DNA of 64,000 nt from Paraburkholderia fungorum (lineage in GTDB: Bacteria; Pseudomonadota; Gammaproteobacteria; Burkholderiales; Burkholderiaceae). Numbering within the stretch: the first letter of the stretch is position 1; each line of letters begins with the position of its first letter. Below, piece after piece: positions 49,182 to 58,739 of this stretch. The notes below the pieces were generated by a model. It searched no databases. It saw only the letters and a program-made list of their open reading frames with translations, and was not told the origin of the DNA. Location of the stretch: contig NZ_MCAS01000010.1 of assembly GCF_003610895.1 (NCBI RefSeq), forward strand, positions 62,001 to 126,000. Direction: 5' to 3'. The position numbers were made by a program, and so were the translations under genes.

Positions 49182-49928
49182 ATGTACAAACTCGTTCTCA
49201 TCCGCCACGGCGAATCGACGTGGAACAAGGAAAACCGCTTCACTGGCTGGGTCGACGTCGACCTGACCGAGCAGGGTAACCGTGAAGCGCAGCAAGCGGG
49301 CGTGCTGCTGAAGGAATCGGGCTATTCGTTCGATATCGCCTACACGTCGGTGCTCAAGCGCGCGATCCGCACCCTGTGGCACGTACAGGACCAGATGGAC
49401 CTGATGTATCTGCCGGTGGTGCATTCGTGGCGCCTGAACGAACGCCACTACGGCGCGCTGTCGGGTCTGAACAAGGCCGAAACCGCCGCCAAATTCGGCG
49501 ACGAACAGGTGCTGGTCTGGCGCCGCAGCTACGACACGCCGCCGCCGGCGCTCGATCCGTCTGACGAGCGCGCGCCCTACGGCGATCCGCGCTACGCCAA
49601 GGTGCCGCGCGAGCAATTGCCGCTCACCGAGTGCCTGAAGGATACCGTCGCGCGCGTTCTGCCGTTGTGGAACGAGTCGATTGCGCCGGCGATCAAGTCG
49701 GGCCGCAAGGTCGTGATCGCCGCGCACGGCAACTCGATCCGCGCCATGGTGAAGTATCTCGACAACATTTCGGACGACGACATCGTCGGCCTGAATATCC
49801 CGAACGGCGTGCCGCTCGTCTATGAGCTCGACGAAAACCTGAAGCCGATCAAGCACTACTATCTGGGCGACCAGGACGCGATTGCCAAGGCGCAAGCCGC
49901 CGTGGCCAAGCAGGGCAAGGCGGGCTAA
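49182..49928 (+). CDS. gpmA: 2,3-bisphosphoglycerate-dependent phosphoglycerate mutase
   Basis: 248-residue glycolytic mutase. The phospho-His motif [18 protein letters not shown] is at residues 5-22, with [21 protein letters not shown] and the second His in [18 protein letters not shown]. Length and motifs are those of GpmA (dPGM), not the cofactor-independent GpmI. Divergent from the rhodanese-grxC-secB-gpsA group, and followed by a 300-base gap with no terminator-quality hairpin that I can see. Confidence 0.97.
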   Translation: MYKLVLIRHGESTWNKENRFTGWVDVDLTEQGNREAQQAGVLLKESGYSFDIAYTSVLKRAIRTLWHVQDQMDLMYLPVVHSWRLNERHYGALSGLNKAETAAKFGDEQVLVWRRSYDTPPPALDPSDERAPYGDPRYAKVPREQLPLTECLKDTVARVLPLWNESIAPAIKSGRKVVIAAHGNSIRAMVKYLDNISDDDIVGLNIPNGVPLVYELDENLKPIKHYYLGDQDAIAKAQAAVAKQGKAG

Positions 49929-50228
49929 GCCCGTCCCCCAACCGCAACCCAGGGTTAAAAAATGCCGCAGGGTTGCAGCAAATGGGCCGCGCCGGCAACG
50001 GATACCAGCCGGCGTGGCCCAAATCGTACAAGCGCGCCATCTGGCTGCCATCTTGCTGTTACCGCACATTACTTCGTCACCCCGGCGCCTGACTCAAGAA
50101 CCAGGCCTCGCCGAGGTTGTCGAATCACGATAGCCTGTGCTGCGCCCTGACTGGGCGGGTGTGCAGTTATACTTGTCCGTCCCCATCTCTATCGACGCTG
50201 CCACGCGCTTCCGACCGCAACAGACTCT

Positions 50229-51815
50229 ATGCGAAAGAACCTGAAAAATATCGGCCTGATTGCCGCGGGCCTTGCTACCGGCGTATTCGCCACCCTGCAA
50301 CTCTCCGCCTCGGCCCAGCAACCCGCCAGCGCCGCCTCGAGCGCCGTTGCACCATTGCCGCTGGACCAGCTCAGGCTGTTTGCCGAAGTTTTCGGGCAAA
50401 TCAAGCATGAGTACGTCGAACCGGTCGACGACAAGAAGCTGCTCACCGCCGCGATCAAGGGCATGGTGTCCAGCCTCGACCCGCACTCGTCGTATCTCGA
50501 CAAGACCGATTACGAAGAACTGCAGGAGCAGACCAAGGGTCGCTTCGCGGGTCTCGGCATCGAAATTTCGTCCGAAGACGGCCTGATCAAGGTGATCTCG
50601 CCGATTGAAGACACGCCGGCATTCCGCGCGGGCATCCGTCCGGGCGACCTGATCACCCGCATCAACGACAAACCCGTGCGCGGCATGACGCTCGATCAGG
50701 CCGTCAAGCAGATGCGCGGCGATCCGGGCACCAAGGTCACGCTGACCATCTTCCGCAAGACCGACGACCGCACGTTCCCGCTCACGGTCACGCGCGCGAT
50801 CATCAAGGTCCAATCGGTCAAGATGAAGATCCTGGCGCCGGGCTACGCGTATATCCGCATCACCAGCTTCCAGGAACGCACCACGCCTGATCTGGCCGCG
50901 AGACTGCAGGACATCGCCCGTCAACAGCCGAACCTGAAGGGTCTCGTGCTCGACCTGCGCAATAACGGCGGCGGTCTGCTGCAAAGCGCGGTCGGCGTGG
51001 CCGGCGCGTTCCTGCCGCCGAATTCGGTTGTGGTGTCCACCAACGGCCAGATTCCGGATTCGAAGCAGGTCTATCGCGACACGTACGATAACTACCGCCT
51101 GCAATCGTTCGACAGCGATCCGCTGAAAGACGAAGCACCGATCTTCAAGACCGTGCCGATGATCGTGCTGACCAACGCCTACTCGGCGTCGGCTTCGGAA
51201 ATCGTCGCGGGCGCGCTGCAGGATCAGCATCGTGCGCTGATCGTCGGCAAGACCACGTTCGGCAAGGGTTCGGTGCAAACCGTGCGCCCGATGACGGCCG
51301 ACACGGCACTGCGTCTGACCACGGCGTACTACTACACGCCGAGCGGCCGTTCGATCCAGAACAAGGGCATCCGTCCTGACATCGCGGTCGATCAGTACGC
51401 CGAAGGCGATCCGGACGACGCACTGGTTACCCGCGAAGTCGACTACTCGAACCACCTTGCGAACACGCAGGACCCGAACGAGAAGAAGGAAGCCGAACAG
51501 CGCGAACAGGAACGCATGGACCAACTGCGCCAGCTTGAAGAGCAGAACGACAAGAAGACGCCGGAACAGCGTCAGAAGGATCGTGAGCGCAAGCCGGTCG
51601 AGTTCGGTTCGACCGACGACTTCATGCTGCAACAGGCGCTGAACAAGCTGGAAGGCAAGCCGGTGCAGGAATCGAAGTCGCTGACCGAGCGGCGTCTGGC
51701 GCAGAACAAGCCGGCAACCTCGGCGTCCGCGCCGGTCGCGGTGAAGCCGACGCAACCGGTGCCGGGCGCAGCAACCCCGGTCCCAGCCTCGACGCCTGCC
51801 GCGCAAAGCAACTAA
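50229..51815 (+). CDS. ctpA: C-terminal processing peptidase (S41)
   Basis: 528-residue periplasmic serine protease. Signal peptide (residues 1-30, ending SASAQ); N-terminal helical bundle (YVEPVDDKKLLTAAIKGMVSSLDPHSSYLD); PDZ domain (about 95-180, FAGLGIEISSEDGLIKVISPIEDTPAFRAGIRPGDLITRIND); S41 catalytic core with the Ser in NAYSASASEIVAGAL and the Lys in GKTTFGKGSVQT. A charged, low-complexity tail (about 410-528) with poly-acidic/basic and Ala/Pro segments follows. Such proteases trim periplasmic and cell-wall proteins. thiF/moeB lies downstream after a 15-base hairpin. Confidence 0.93.
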   Translation: MRKNLKNIGLIAAGLATGVFATLQLSASAQQPASAASSAVAPLPLDQLRLFAEVFGQIKHEYVEPVDDKKLLTAAIKGMVSSLDPHSSYLDKTDYEELQEQTKGRFAGLGIEISSEDGLIKVISPIEDTPAFRAGIRPGDLITRINDKPVRGMTLDQAVKQMRGDPGTKVTLTIFRKTDDRTFPLTVTRAIIKVQSVKMKILAPGYAYIRITSFQERTTPDLAARLQDIARQQPNLKGLVLDLRNNGGGLLQSAVGVAGAFLPPNSVVVSTNGQIPDSKQVYRDTYDNYRLQSFDSDPLKDEAPIFKTVPMIVLTNAYSASASEIVAGALQDQHRALIVGKTTFGKGSVQTVRPMTADTALRLTTAYYYTPSGRSIQNKGIRPDIAVDQYAEGDPDDALVTREVDYSNHLANTQDPNEKKEAEQREQERMDQLRQLEEQNDKKTPEQRQKDRERKPVEFGSTDDFMLQQALNKLEGKPVQESKSLTERRLAQNKPATSASAPVAVKPTQPVPGAATPVPASTPAAQSN

Positions 51816-51828
51816 GCAGCAAACCCAA

Positions 51829-51863
51829 CGTGCCTTCGCAGCCGGTTCGGCTGCGAAGGCACG
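51829..51863 (+). terminator. 15-bp perfect hairpin after ctpA
   Basis: CGTGCCTTCGCAGCC (51829-51843) and GGCTGCGAAGGCACG (51849-51863) form a perfect 15-base stem with a GGTTC loop, 14 bases after the ctpA stop. No T-tract follows, so it may act as an mRNA 3'-end stabiliser or a weak terminator. Confidence 0.6.
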
Positions 51864-52025
51864 TCGCCGTAGACGCTGGCGTGTGCATTGCATTGGCCAA
51901 TGACCGATGACCAATACCCGGCCCCAGCACGAACCCTCGTCCCCTCGCGCGATTAAAATAACGAAACCGCGCATGACAGGCCACCGGGCCTGCACTTCAT
52001 TGCGCGACACTCCACGCGCCCCGCC

Positions 52026-52784
52026 ATGAATGACGATCAACTCCTCCGCTATTCCCGCCATATCCTCGTCGACGAAATCGGTATTGAGGCGCAGCAGCGC
52101 TTTATCGACGCGCACGCGATCATCGTCGGCGCGGGCGGCCTCGGGTCGCCTGCGGCGATGTATCTGGCGGCAGCGGGCGTCGGCCGCTTGACGCTGGTCG
52201 ATGCCGATACGGTCGATCTGACCAATCTGCAGCGGCAGATTCTGCACGTGAGTGCGTCGGTCGGGCGCAAGAAGGTGGAGTCCGGGCGCGACGCGATCGC
52301 CCAGATCAATCCCGAGGTGGTGGTATACGCGGTCGCCGAACGCGTCGACGATGCATGGCTCGATCGCGAAGTGCCGCACGCCACCGTCGTGCTCGATTGC
52401 ACCGATAACTTCGCGACCCGCCACGCGATCAACCGGGCGTGCGTGAAACACGGCGTGCCGCTGGTGTCGGGTGCGGCGCTGCGCTTCGACGGCCAGATCA
52501 GCACCTTCGATTTCCGCGATGAAACGTCGCCCTGCTACGCCTGCGTCTTCCCCGAGGATCAGCCGTTCGAAGAGGTTGCGTGCTCGACCATGGGTGTATT
52601 CGCGCCCACGGTCGGCATCATCGGTTCGATGCAAGCGGCTGAAGCACTGAAAGTGATCGGTGAAATCGGCGCGCCGCTGGTAGGCCGCCTCACGATGCTC
52701 GATTCGCTGCGAATGGAATGGAACACCATGCGCATTGCGCGCCAGCCGGATTGCCCGGTATGTGGGCAACAACACCAGGCCTGA
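52026..52784 (+). CDS. moeB: ThiF/MoeB-type adenylyltransferase
   Basis: 252-residue E1-like enzyme that adenylates the C-terminal glycine of a sulfur-carrier protein (MoaD or ThiS). Nucleotide loop IVGAGGLGSPAAMYLAAAGVG, the R-x-x-x-K/Q region NLQRQILHVSASVGRKK, and two zinc CxxC motifs (CYACVF and CPVCG at the C-terminus). MoeB and ThiF cannot be separated by eye; no moa or thi gene is adjacent. Ends just before a bidirectional terminator shared with ptsI. Confidence 0.9.
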   Translation: MNDDQLLRYSRHILVDEIGIEAQQRFIDAHAIIVGAGGLGSPAAMYLAAAGVGRLTLVDADTVDLTNLQRQILHVSASVGRKKVESGRDAIAQINPEVVVYAVAERVDDAWLDREVPHATVVLDCTDNFATRHAINRACVKHGVPLVSGAALRFDGQISTFDFRDETSPCYACVFPEDQPFEEVACSTMGVFAPTVGIIGSMQAAEALKVIGEIGAPLVGRLTMLDSLRMEWNTMRIARQPDCPVCGQQHQA

Positions 52785-52810
52785 CTGAATTCAGACTGGA
52801 CTCCAAATGA

Positions 52811-52836
52811 AAAACGCCGCACATGTGCGGCGTTTT
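52811..52836. terminator. Bidirectional terminator moeB / ptsI
   Basis: AAAACGCCGCAC-AT-GTGCGGCGTTTT: a 26-base perfect palindrome at 52811-52836, A-rich on the left and T-rich on the right, serving both convergent genes. Confidence 0.93.
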
Positions 52837-52863
52837 CCGTTTGAACCTAAGCGCTTCCCAGCT

Positions 52864-54618
52864 TCAGGCAAGCACGACGCGCTTGAGCGCCGCCTGCACT
52901 TCTTCCGGTTCGAACGAAGCCAGTACATCGGCCACCGGCTTCTCGAGCGTCTTCAGGTGCGAGCGCAGGACCTCCTGCTTAACCACCAGCAACTGGCTCG
53001 GATGCATCGAAAACTCGGTGAGCCCCATGCCGAGCAACAGACGCGTCAACGCCGGATCGCCCGCCATCTCGCCACACACCGACACCGGCACGCCCGCCCG
53101 CTTCGCCTCGCGCAGCGTGAAGGCGATCAGATGCAGCACCGCCGGGTGCAGCGGGTCGTACAGATGAGCGACCGAGTTATCCGCGCGATCGATCGCCAGC
53201 GTGTACTGGATCAGATCGTTCGTGCCAATCGACAGAAAATCCAGCCGCTTGAGAAACAACGGCAACGCAATCGCGGCGGCCGGAATCTCGATCATCGCGC
53301 CGACCTGCACGTTCGGATCGTAGGCCATGCCGGCATCGTCGAGCTGCCGCTTGGCTTCGCGAATCAGATCGAGTGTCTGATCGATCTCCTGCGCGTGCGC
53401 GAGCATCGGGATCAGGATCTTCACCTTGCCGAACGCCGACGCGCGCAGGATAGCGCGCAGTTGTGTCAGGAACATTTGCGGCTCGGAGAGGCTCCAGCGA
53501 ATCGCTCTGAGCCCCAAGGCGGGGTTCGGTGCGGTTTCGTAGCCGTCGCCACCGGCCATCGAATCGAGCGGCTTGTCGGCGCCGACGTCGATCGTACGGA
53601 TCGTCACCGGCAAGCCGTTCATCAGCTCGACCGCGCGACGGTAGGCAGCAAACTGCTCCTCCTCTTCCGGCAGGTGGTGCTTGTGGTTCATGAACAGGAA
53701 CTCGGTGCGAAACAGGCCCACGCCAGTCGCGCCCGAATCGACCGCGGCACGCGCGTCCTCCGGCAATTCGATGTTCGCGCACAGTTCGATGCGGGTGCCG
53801 CACAGCGTCTGCGTAGGCGAGAACTTCAGCCGTTGCAGCTTGCGCTGCTCAAGCGCCTTCTCGCTCTGCCGATATGAGTACTCTTCCAGCACGATCGGCG
53901 CGGGATCCACGATCACGATGCCGTGATCGCCGTCGACAATGATCAGGTCGTCCTGCCGGATCAGCGCGCTTGCATGCTGTACGCCGACCGCAGCCGGAAT
54001 GCCGAGGCTGCGCGCAACGATCGCCGTGTGCGAAGTCCGTCCGCCGAGATCGGTGACAAAACCCTGAAACGTTTGCGTTTTGAATTGCATCATGTCGGCC
54101 GGCGCGATGTCGTGCGCGACCACGATCATTTCGTCGCACGTACCGTGCACGCCGCCCACCAGCGCTCCCGACGCGCCGGCGAGCGCCTTCAGCACGCGCT
54201 CCACCACCTGTTCGATGTCGGCTTTGCGCTCGCGCAGGTATTCGTCTTCGATGTCGTCGAAATGGCGCGACAGGCGCTCGAGCTGTTCAGTCAGCGCCCA
54301 CTCGACGTTGTAGCGGCGCGTACGGATCAGATCGATGGTTTCCTGCACGAGCATCGCATCGTTCAGGATCATTGAATGAACGTTGATGAACGCGCCCATT
54401 TCGCTCGGCGCATCCGCAGCAAGATCGGCGCGCAACGCGTCGAGCTCTTCATGCACCTGTTGTTGGCCCGTGCGGAAACGCTCGATCTCGCCCTCGATCT
54501 GAGCGGGTTCGATCAAATAGTGGTCTACGTCAAGTGCAGCCGGGGCGATCAGGTAAGCCCGCCCGATGGCGATACCGCGTGACACGGGAATTCCATGCAG
54601 CGTGAATGACACGCGCAC
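52864..54618 (-). CDS. ptsI: PTS Enzyme I (general)
   Basis: 584-residue phosphoenolpyruvate-protein phosphotransferase. Phospho-His197 in LGGRTSHTAIVARSLG, the linker region, and the PEP-binding barrel (TIRTIDVGADKPLDS, LGLRAIRWSLSEPQMF, MIEIPAAAIAL, LSIGTNDLIQYTLAIDRAD, CGEMAGDP) are present. Transfers phosphate from PEP to HPr. Single-domain arrangement unlike the fused EI of the nag operon. A terminator separates it from ptsH, and a TATAAT at minus strand 54682-54677 may be its own -10. Confidence 0.96.
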   Translation of the reverse strand: MRVSFTLHGIPVSRGIAIGRAYLIAPAALDVDHYLIEPAQIEGEIERFRTGQQQVHEELDALRADLAADAPSEMGAFINVHSMILNDAMLVQETIDLIRTRRYNVEWALTEQLERLSRHFDDIEDEYLRERKADIEQVVERVLKALAGASGALVGGVHGTCDEMIVVAHDIAPADMMQFKTQTFQGFVTDLGGRTSHTAIVARSLGIPAAVGVQHASALIRQDDLIIVDGDHGIVIVDPAPIVLEEYSYRQSEKALEQRKLQRLKFSPTQTLCGTRIELCANIELPEDARAAVDSGATGVGLFRTEFLFMNHKHHLPEEEEQFAAYRRAVELMNGLPVTIRTIDVGADKPLDSMAGGDGYETAPNPALGLRAIRWSLSEPQMFLTQLRAILRASAFGKVKILIPMLAHAQEIDQTLDLIREAKRQLDDAGMAYDPNVQVGAMIEIPAAAIALPLFLKRLDFLSIGTNDLIQYTLAIDRADNSVAHLYDPLHPAVLHLIAFTLREAKRAGVPVSVCGEMAGDPALTRLLLGMGLTEFSMHPSQLLVVKQEVLRSHLKTLEKPVADVLASFEPEEVQAALKRVVLA

Positions 54619-54870
54619 CTCCTCTAGTTGTGTGATGCCGCGGCAAACCGCTGCAATGCTCTCAGACTCTCATTGTCATTATAAATTCCGTGCCCTTTGC
54701 AAGTACGTCCGGGCTGTGTGCAGCGCAGCACGAAATACCGTAACCAGTCACGACAATGCGCCTTCATTGGCCTTGCGCTCCGGCAACGCTCGCCCGCTGC
54801 CGACGGCACAATCGGCGCAATCGGCACATGCACGTTCGCACCACGCATGTGCCGATTGTCTCGCGCTAAA

Positions 54871-54899
54871 AAAAATGCCGCGGACAGTCGCGGCATTTT
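54871..54899 (-). terminator. Terminator-like hairpin between ptsH and ptsI
   Basis: Minus strand: ATGCCGCG pairs with CGCGGCAT (54896-54889 with 54882-54875) and is followed by a T-run where plus-strand A residues lie at 54868-54875. It is 27 bases past the ptsH stop. The 307-base ptsH-ptsI gap contains no gene. Confidence 0.85.
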
Positions 54900-54925
54900 G
54901 CGTCAGGCAAGAAGAACGCGTGAAT

Positions 54926-55195
54926 TCACTGACCTTCGCCAAACTTATCAGCAATCAGTTTCAACAATGCGTTCATGGCTTCCTGCTCGTCGGTGCCTTC
55001 AGTTTCGATCAGCACCGTGCTGCCTATACCCGCGGCTAGCATCATCACGCCCATGATGCTCTTGGCGTTGATACGGCGGCCATTGCGGCTCATCCAGATT
55101 TCCGCCTGGTAGTTGCCCGCGAGTTGCGTCAACTTGGCCGACGCGCGCGCGTGCAGCCCCAGCTTGTTCACAATAGTCGTTTCCTGTTGCAGCAT
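54926..55195 (-). CDS. ptsH: HPr phosphocarrier protein
   Basis: 89-residue HPr. Phospho-His15 in NKLGLHARASAKL, and the regulatory Ser46 site in RRINAKSIMGVMML is kept (target of HPr kinase where that exists). The start MLQQETTIVNKLG at 55195 places His at position 15; a longer frame to 55267 is not needed. It takes phosphate from EI (ptsI) and probably gives it to the mannose-type EIIA encoded 106 bases upstream. Strand order EIIA-ptsH-ptsI. Confidence 0.95.
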   Translation of the reverse strand: MLQQETTIVNKLGLHARASAKLTQLAGNYQAEIWMSRNGRRINAKSIMGVMMLAAGIGSTVLIETEGTDEQEAMNALLKLIADKFGEGQ

Positions 55196-55301
55196 GTGAT
55201 GGTCCGAAGCGCGGGTGAATGTTGTGGTGAAAGGTGAAACTGCAAACCAGCTGCAAACGGGTCGCAACCCGAAAGCAATCGTTTAAAGCCGTGCGACCCG
55301 T

Positions 55302-55829
55302 TTACAACCCGGTCGAACCCGCTTTTTGAGTCAGGTCGGCCTCGGCCGGCAACGCGGGCAAACAGTCCGTGGCAGCGGCAGCGGGCGGCAAAGCCGGCAA
55401 ACAGTCGCTGCACCCCGCAGGCGGCGCAACGGGTGCCGGCGTGGCAGGCCCGATTGCGTGCACACCCTTGGTGGCTCCGGCAAGCGCCTTGTCGACCAAC
55501 GTGTCGAGCGGCGTAGCGCGATAACAAACCGCGCGCACCAGCATCGGCAGATTGACGCCGCATAGTACGCGGACGTCCGGCAGCGTAGCTAGCCGCCCGG
55601 CAATATTCGCCGGCGTAGCGCCGAACATGTCGGTGAGCACGAGCGCGCCGTTTTCCTCCTTGAGCCGCTCGATTTCCGAATGCGCGAACGCAACCTGCTG
55701 TACGGGATCACAATCCGGCGATACGTCGATCACGCCGATGCGAGCCGGCAAGCCACCGTAGATGTGCGAAATACAATCGCGCAACGCGGTGGCGAGCGGA
55801 GCGTGCGCAATGATCAGAATGCCTGCCAT
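55302..55829 (-). CDS. PTS mannose-type EIIA protein
   Basis: 175-residue mannose-family EIIA. Phospho-His9 in ILIIAHAPLA, and GALVLTDMFGATPANIA marks the family. Its C-terminal 40 residues form a Pro/Ala-rich tail in which DCLPALP occurs twice (142-148 and 155-161). No EIIB, EIIC or EIID genes for a mannose-type permease are nearby, so like other beta-proteobacterial EIIA(man)-HPr-EI sets it is probably regulatory rather than a sugar transporter. Confidence 0.88.
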   Translation of the reverse strand: MAGILIIAHAPLATALRDCISHIYGGLPARIGVIDVSPDCDPVQQVAFAHSEIERLKEENGALVLTDMFGATPANIAGRLATLPDVRVLCGVNLPMLVRAVCYRATPLDTLVDKALAGATKGVHAIGPATPAPVAPPAGCSDCLPALPPAAAATDCLPALPAEADLTQKAGSTGL

Positions 55830-56161
55830 GTCAGCCTTACTGCAAAAAGATCGGCCCCGAACCGTGGACCGGGACCAAGCCCGGTTCGTAAGCGCCCTCG
55901 ACCGGCCGTGGGTCGTGAGAGCCGGAACACATTATCTGGCGAGCGGCCCGCGCCGCCAGATGCCGCGACGGCGTTGGCGGAAAACAACTCGCCTACAGTC
56001 CGCAATCCATGCCTGCAGCGCCTCGCAGACGCCCTCGATTCGGCTTGGCGCGGGAGAGCGGGCATTGTAGCAGGCTCATTTTCGTGCCAAAGCAGGCGTT
56101 TCGCTTGATGCGGATTTACTACACAGTTTGGGGGCCATGGCGGCCATTCAAGAGCTTCGCC
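55830..56161. other. Non-coding gap gshB / EIIA(man)
   Basis: 332 GC-rich bases with no convincing gene, RNA or strong terminator. It should contain the promoter of the EIIA-ptsH genes, but I do not recognise consensus hexamers. Confidence 0.5.
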
Positions 56162-57118
56162 TCAAGCTGCCGCGCGCTCCAGAGCGTCGATGAACATGGC
56201 GGCGACGTCGAAACCGGTCTGATCCATGATCTCGCGGAAACACGTCGGGCTCGTCACGTTCACCTCGGTGAGCCAGTCCCCGATCGCATCCAGTCCAACC
56301 AGCAGCAAACCGCGCGCGGCCAACACCGGCGCGAGGGTATCGGCGATCTTGCGGTCGTGCTCGGTGAGCGGCCGCGCCACCCCCAGTCCACCAGCCGCGA
56401 GGTTGCCGCGCACTTCATTGCCCTGCGGAATCCGCGCGAGCGAAAACGGCACCGCTTCGCCGCCGATCAGCAGAATCCGCTTGTCACCCTCCTTGATCTC
56501 GGGGATGAACTTTTGCGCCATCACCGAGCGCGCGCCGTCGTGGCTCAGCATCTCGATGATCGAGCCGAGGTTCATGCCGTCGGCCTTCACACGAAACACG
56601 CCCATGCCGCCCATGCCGTCGAGCGGCTTCAGGATCACGTCGCCGTGTTCTTCATGGAAAGCGCGCAACCGGGCGGCGTCGCGCGTCACCAACGTGGGCG
56701 CGACGAACTGTCCGAACTCGCCGATCGCCAGTTTTTCCGAATGATCGCGTATGGCCTGCGGCTTGTTGAAAATGCGCGCGCCGCCGCGCTCGGCCATTTC
56801 CAGCAGCCACGTCGACGTCACGTATTCCATATCGAACGGCGGGTCTTTGCGCATCACCACCGCGCTGAAACTCTTCAGCGATTTAGGCGCGGCCGCTTCG
56901 GCGGCGTACCAGGCGTCGCGATGCAGGTCCGTCACGTCGCCGACGATCGCAAAGCGCTGCACGCTCGCCTCGACGTCGCCGCCCGTCCACGCCAGATGCT
57001 TCGGCTCGCAGGTGTAGAGCGTATGGCCGCGCCGCGCGGCCTCGGCCATCATCGCGTAGGTCGAGTCTTTGTAGATTTTGAACTGCGTAAGCGGATCGGC
57101 GATGAAAAGAATGTCCAT
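56162..57118 (-). CDS. gshB: Glutathione synthetase
   Basis: 318-residue ATP-grasp ligase joining gamma-glutamylcysteine to glycine. Starts MDILFIADPLTQFKIYKDSTYAMM; ATP/Mg motifs VILKPLDGMGGMGVFRV, KRILLIGGEAVPFSLARIP and the C-terminal LDAIGDWLTEVNVTSPTCFREI are present. ATG 57118 gives the family start; an upstream extension to 57202 is not conserved-looking. 101 bases after gshA on the same strand, so the whole glutathione pathway is here. Confidence 0.97.
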   Translation of the reverse strand: MDILFIADPLTQFKIYKDSTYAMMAEAARRGHTLYTCEPKHLAWTGGDVEASVQRFAIVGDVTDLHRDAWYAAEAAAPKSLKSFSAVVMRKDPPFDMEYVTSTWLLEMAERGGARIFNKPQAIRDHSEKLAIGEFGQFVAPTLVTRDAARLRAFHEEHGDVILKPLDGMGGMGVFRVKADGMNLGSIIEMLSHDGARSVMAQKFIPEIKEGDKRILLIGGEAVPFSLARIPQGNEVRGNLAAGGLGVARPLTEHDRKIADTLAPVLAARGLLLVGLDAIGDWLTEVNVTSPTCFREIMDQTGFDVAAMFIDALERAAA

Positions 57119-57219
57119 GTGGATTCCGGTGCGCCCTTGGGGCTTGGCATTGATCGTCAATATAGTCGCTGAAAATGACGATGGCGGCACACACGCCGCC
57201 ATCGTCCGCTTCGCGAGAT

Positions 57220-58509
57220 TTAAACCTGAATCGCTTCCGGATCGGTTTTTTCCAGTTCGACCGATGCGGCCAGCAAGCCGAGCCGCGCCACTACGCCGTA
57301 CATATAGAAGCGGTTCGGCACCGCCGCGCCGGGTTTGGCGTGCGCATCCGGCAACGCCGTATGTTCGAAGCCGAGCGGCACGAAGTGCATGCCGGGCGCG
57401 TTCAGATTCTGATCGCGCTCGCGGCTGCCGTGCACGCGGTAGAAGCCGCCCACCACATAACGGTCGATCATATACACCACCGGCTCGGCGACTTCCTCGC
57501 CGATGCGCTCGAAGGTGTACACGCCTTCCTGCACGATCACGTCATGCACTTCGAGGCCGTCTTTGGTGGCGGCCATCTTGGCGCGTTCGCGCTTGGTCAG
57601 CGCGGCCACTTCCGACGCGTCGTGCACGGTCATCACGCCCATTCCATAGGTGCCCGCATCCGACTTGATGACAACATACGGTTTCTCGGAAATGCCGTAC
57701 TCGCGATACTTCTTGGCAATCTTCTTCAGCACACCGTCGATCGCATCGGCCAGCGCTTCTTCACCGGTGCGTTCCTGGAAATCGACCCCTTCGACATGCG
57801 CGAAATACGGATTGATCATCCACGGATCGATCTCGACCATCTTCGCGAACTTCTTCGCGACGTCGTCATAACAGGAGAAGTGCGTCGATTTGCGGCGCAC
57901 GGCCCAGCCGGCATGCAGCGGCGGCAGCAGGTACTGCTCGTGCAGATTCTCCAGCACCGGCGGAATCCCGCCCGACAGGTCATTGTTCAGCAGAATCGAG
58001 CACGGGTCGAAATTCTTCAGGCCAAGGCGCCGCTGCGACCGTTCGAGCGGTTCGAGCACCAGCTTCTGCCCGTCGGACAGCGCAATCGTGACCGGCCCGA
58101 CGATGCTTTCATCGAGCGTGCCGAAGCGCACGTTCAAGCCGGCCTGGCGCATGATCGCAGCCAGACGGGCGACATTCTCGAGATAAAACGCGTTGCGTGT
58201 ATGGCGCTCCGGAATCACCAGCAGGTTCTTCGCGTCCGGGCAGATCTTCTCGATCGACGCCATCGCGGCCTGCACGGCGAGCGGCAGCACTTCCTGCGGC
58301 AGATTGTTGAATGCGCCGGGAAACAGATTGGTGTCGACCGGCGCGAGCTTGAACCCCGCGTTACGCAGATCGACTGAACAGTAGAACGGCGGCGTGTGCT
58401 CCTGCCATTCGAGCCGGAACCAGCGTTCGATGGCGGGTGTGGCGTCGAGGATCTTCCGCTCGAGGTCGAGCAGCGGGCCGTTTAACGCCGTAACTAGGTG
58501 CGGAACCAT
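57220..58509 (-). CDS. gshA: Glutamate-cysteine ligase (proteobacterial type)
   Basis: 429-residue GshA of the distinct beta-proteobacterial class (not similar to E. coli GshA). Recognisable family stretches: FRLEWQEHTPPFYCSVDLRNAGFKLAPVDTNLFPGAFNNL, HTRNAFYLENV, LLNNDLSGGIPP, and KSDAGTYGMGVMTVHD with DRYVVGGFYRVHG. It makes gamma-glutamylcysteine, feeding gshB. The same class is seen beside gshB in related genomes. Confidence 0.93.
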   Translation of the reverse strand: MVPHLVTALNGPLLDLERKILDATPAIERWFRLEWQEHTPPFYCSVDLRNAGFKLAPVDTNLFPGAFNNLPQEVLPLAVQAAMASIEKICPDAKNLLVIPERHTRNAFYLENVARLAAIMRQAGLNVRFGTLDESIVGPVTIALSDGQKLVLEPLERSQRRLGLKNFDPCSILLNNDLSGGIPPVLENLHEQYLLPPLHAGWAVRRKSTHFSCYDDVAKKFAKMVEIDPWMINPYFAHVEGVDFQERTGEEALADAIDGVLKKIAKKYREYGISEKPYVVIKSDAGTYGMGVMTVHDASEVAALTKRERAKMAATKDGLEVHDVIVQEGVYTFERIGEEVAEPVVYMIDRYVVGGFYRVHGSRERDQNLNAPGMHFVPLGFEHTALPDAHAKPGAAVPNRFYMYGVVARLGLLAASVELEKTDPEAIQV

Positions 58510-58660
58510 TGATCACTCGCAGACTGGAGAAAAAAGATTGTAGAGCAAATGCTTTGTCCATTTGGGGACGGTTTCTCCATTCGCAAGCGGATGCGAATGC
58601 ATTCTCGCTATCGCGATGATAGGCAGGGGAATCTGCTGTTTACAAGATAGGCCGCAATAA

Positions 58661-58683
58661 AAAAGCCCGCCATAAAGGCGGGC
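58661..58683 (-). terminator. Terminator of glnK-amtB
   Basis: Minus strand GCCCGCC (58683-58677) pairs with GGCGGGC (58671-58665) around TTTAT, followed by TTTTTTATT. It lies 57 bases past the amtB stop. Confidence 0.88.
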
Positions 58684-58739
58684 CAAAATCGCTGCGCTTG
58701 TTTGTGATCCACAAGCCCCTGAGGCTTGCAGGGGAATCC

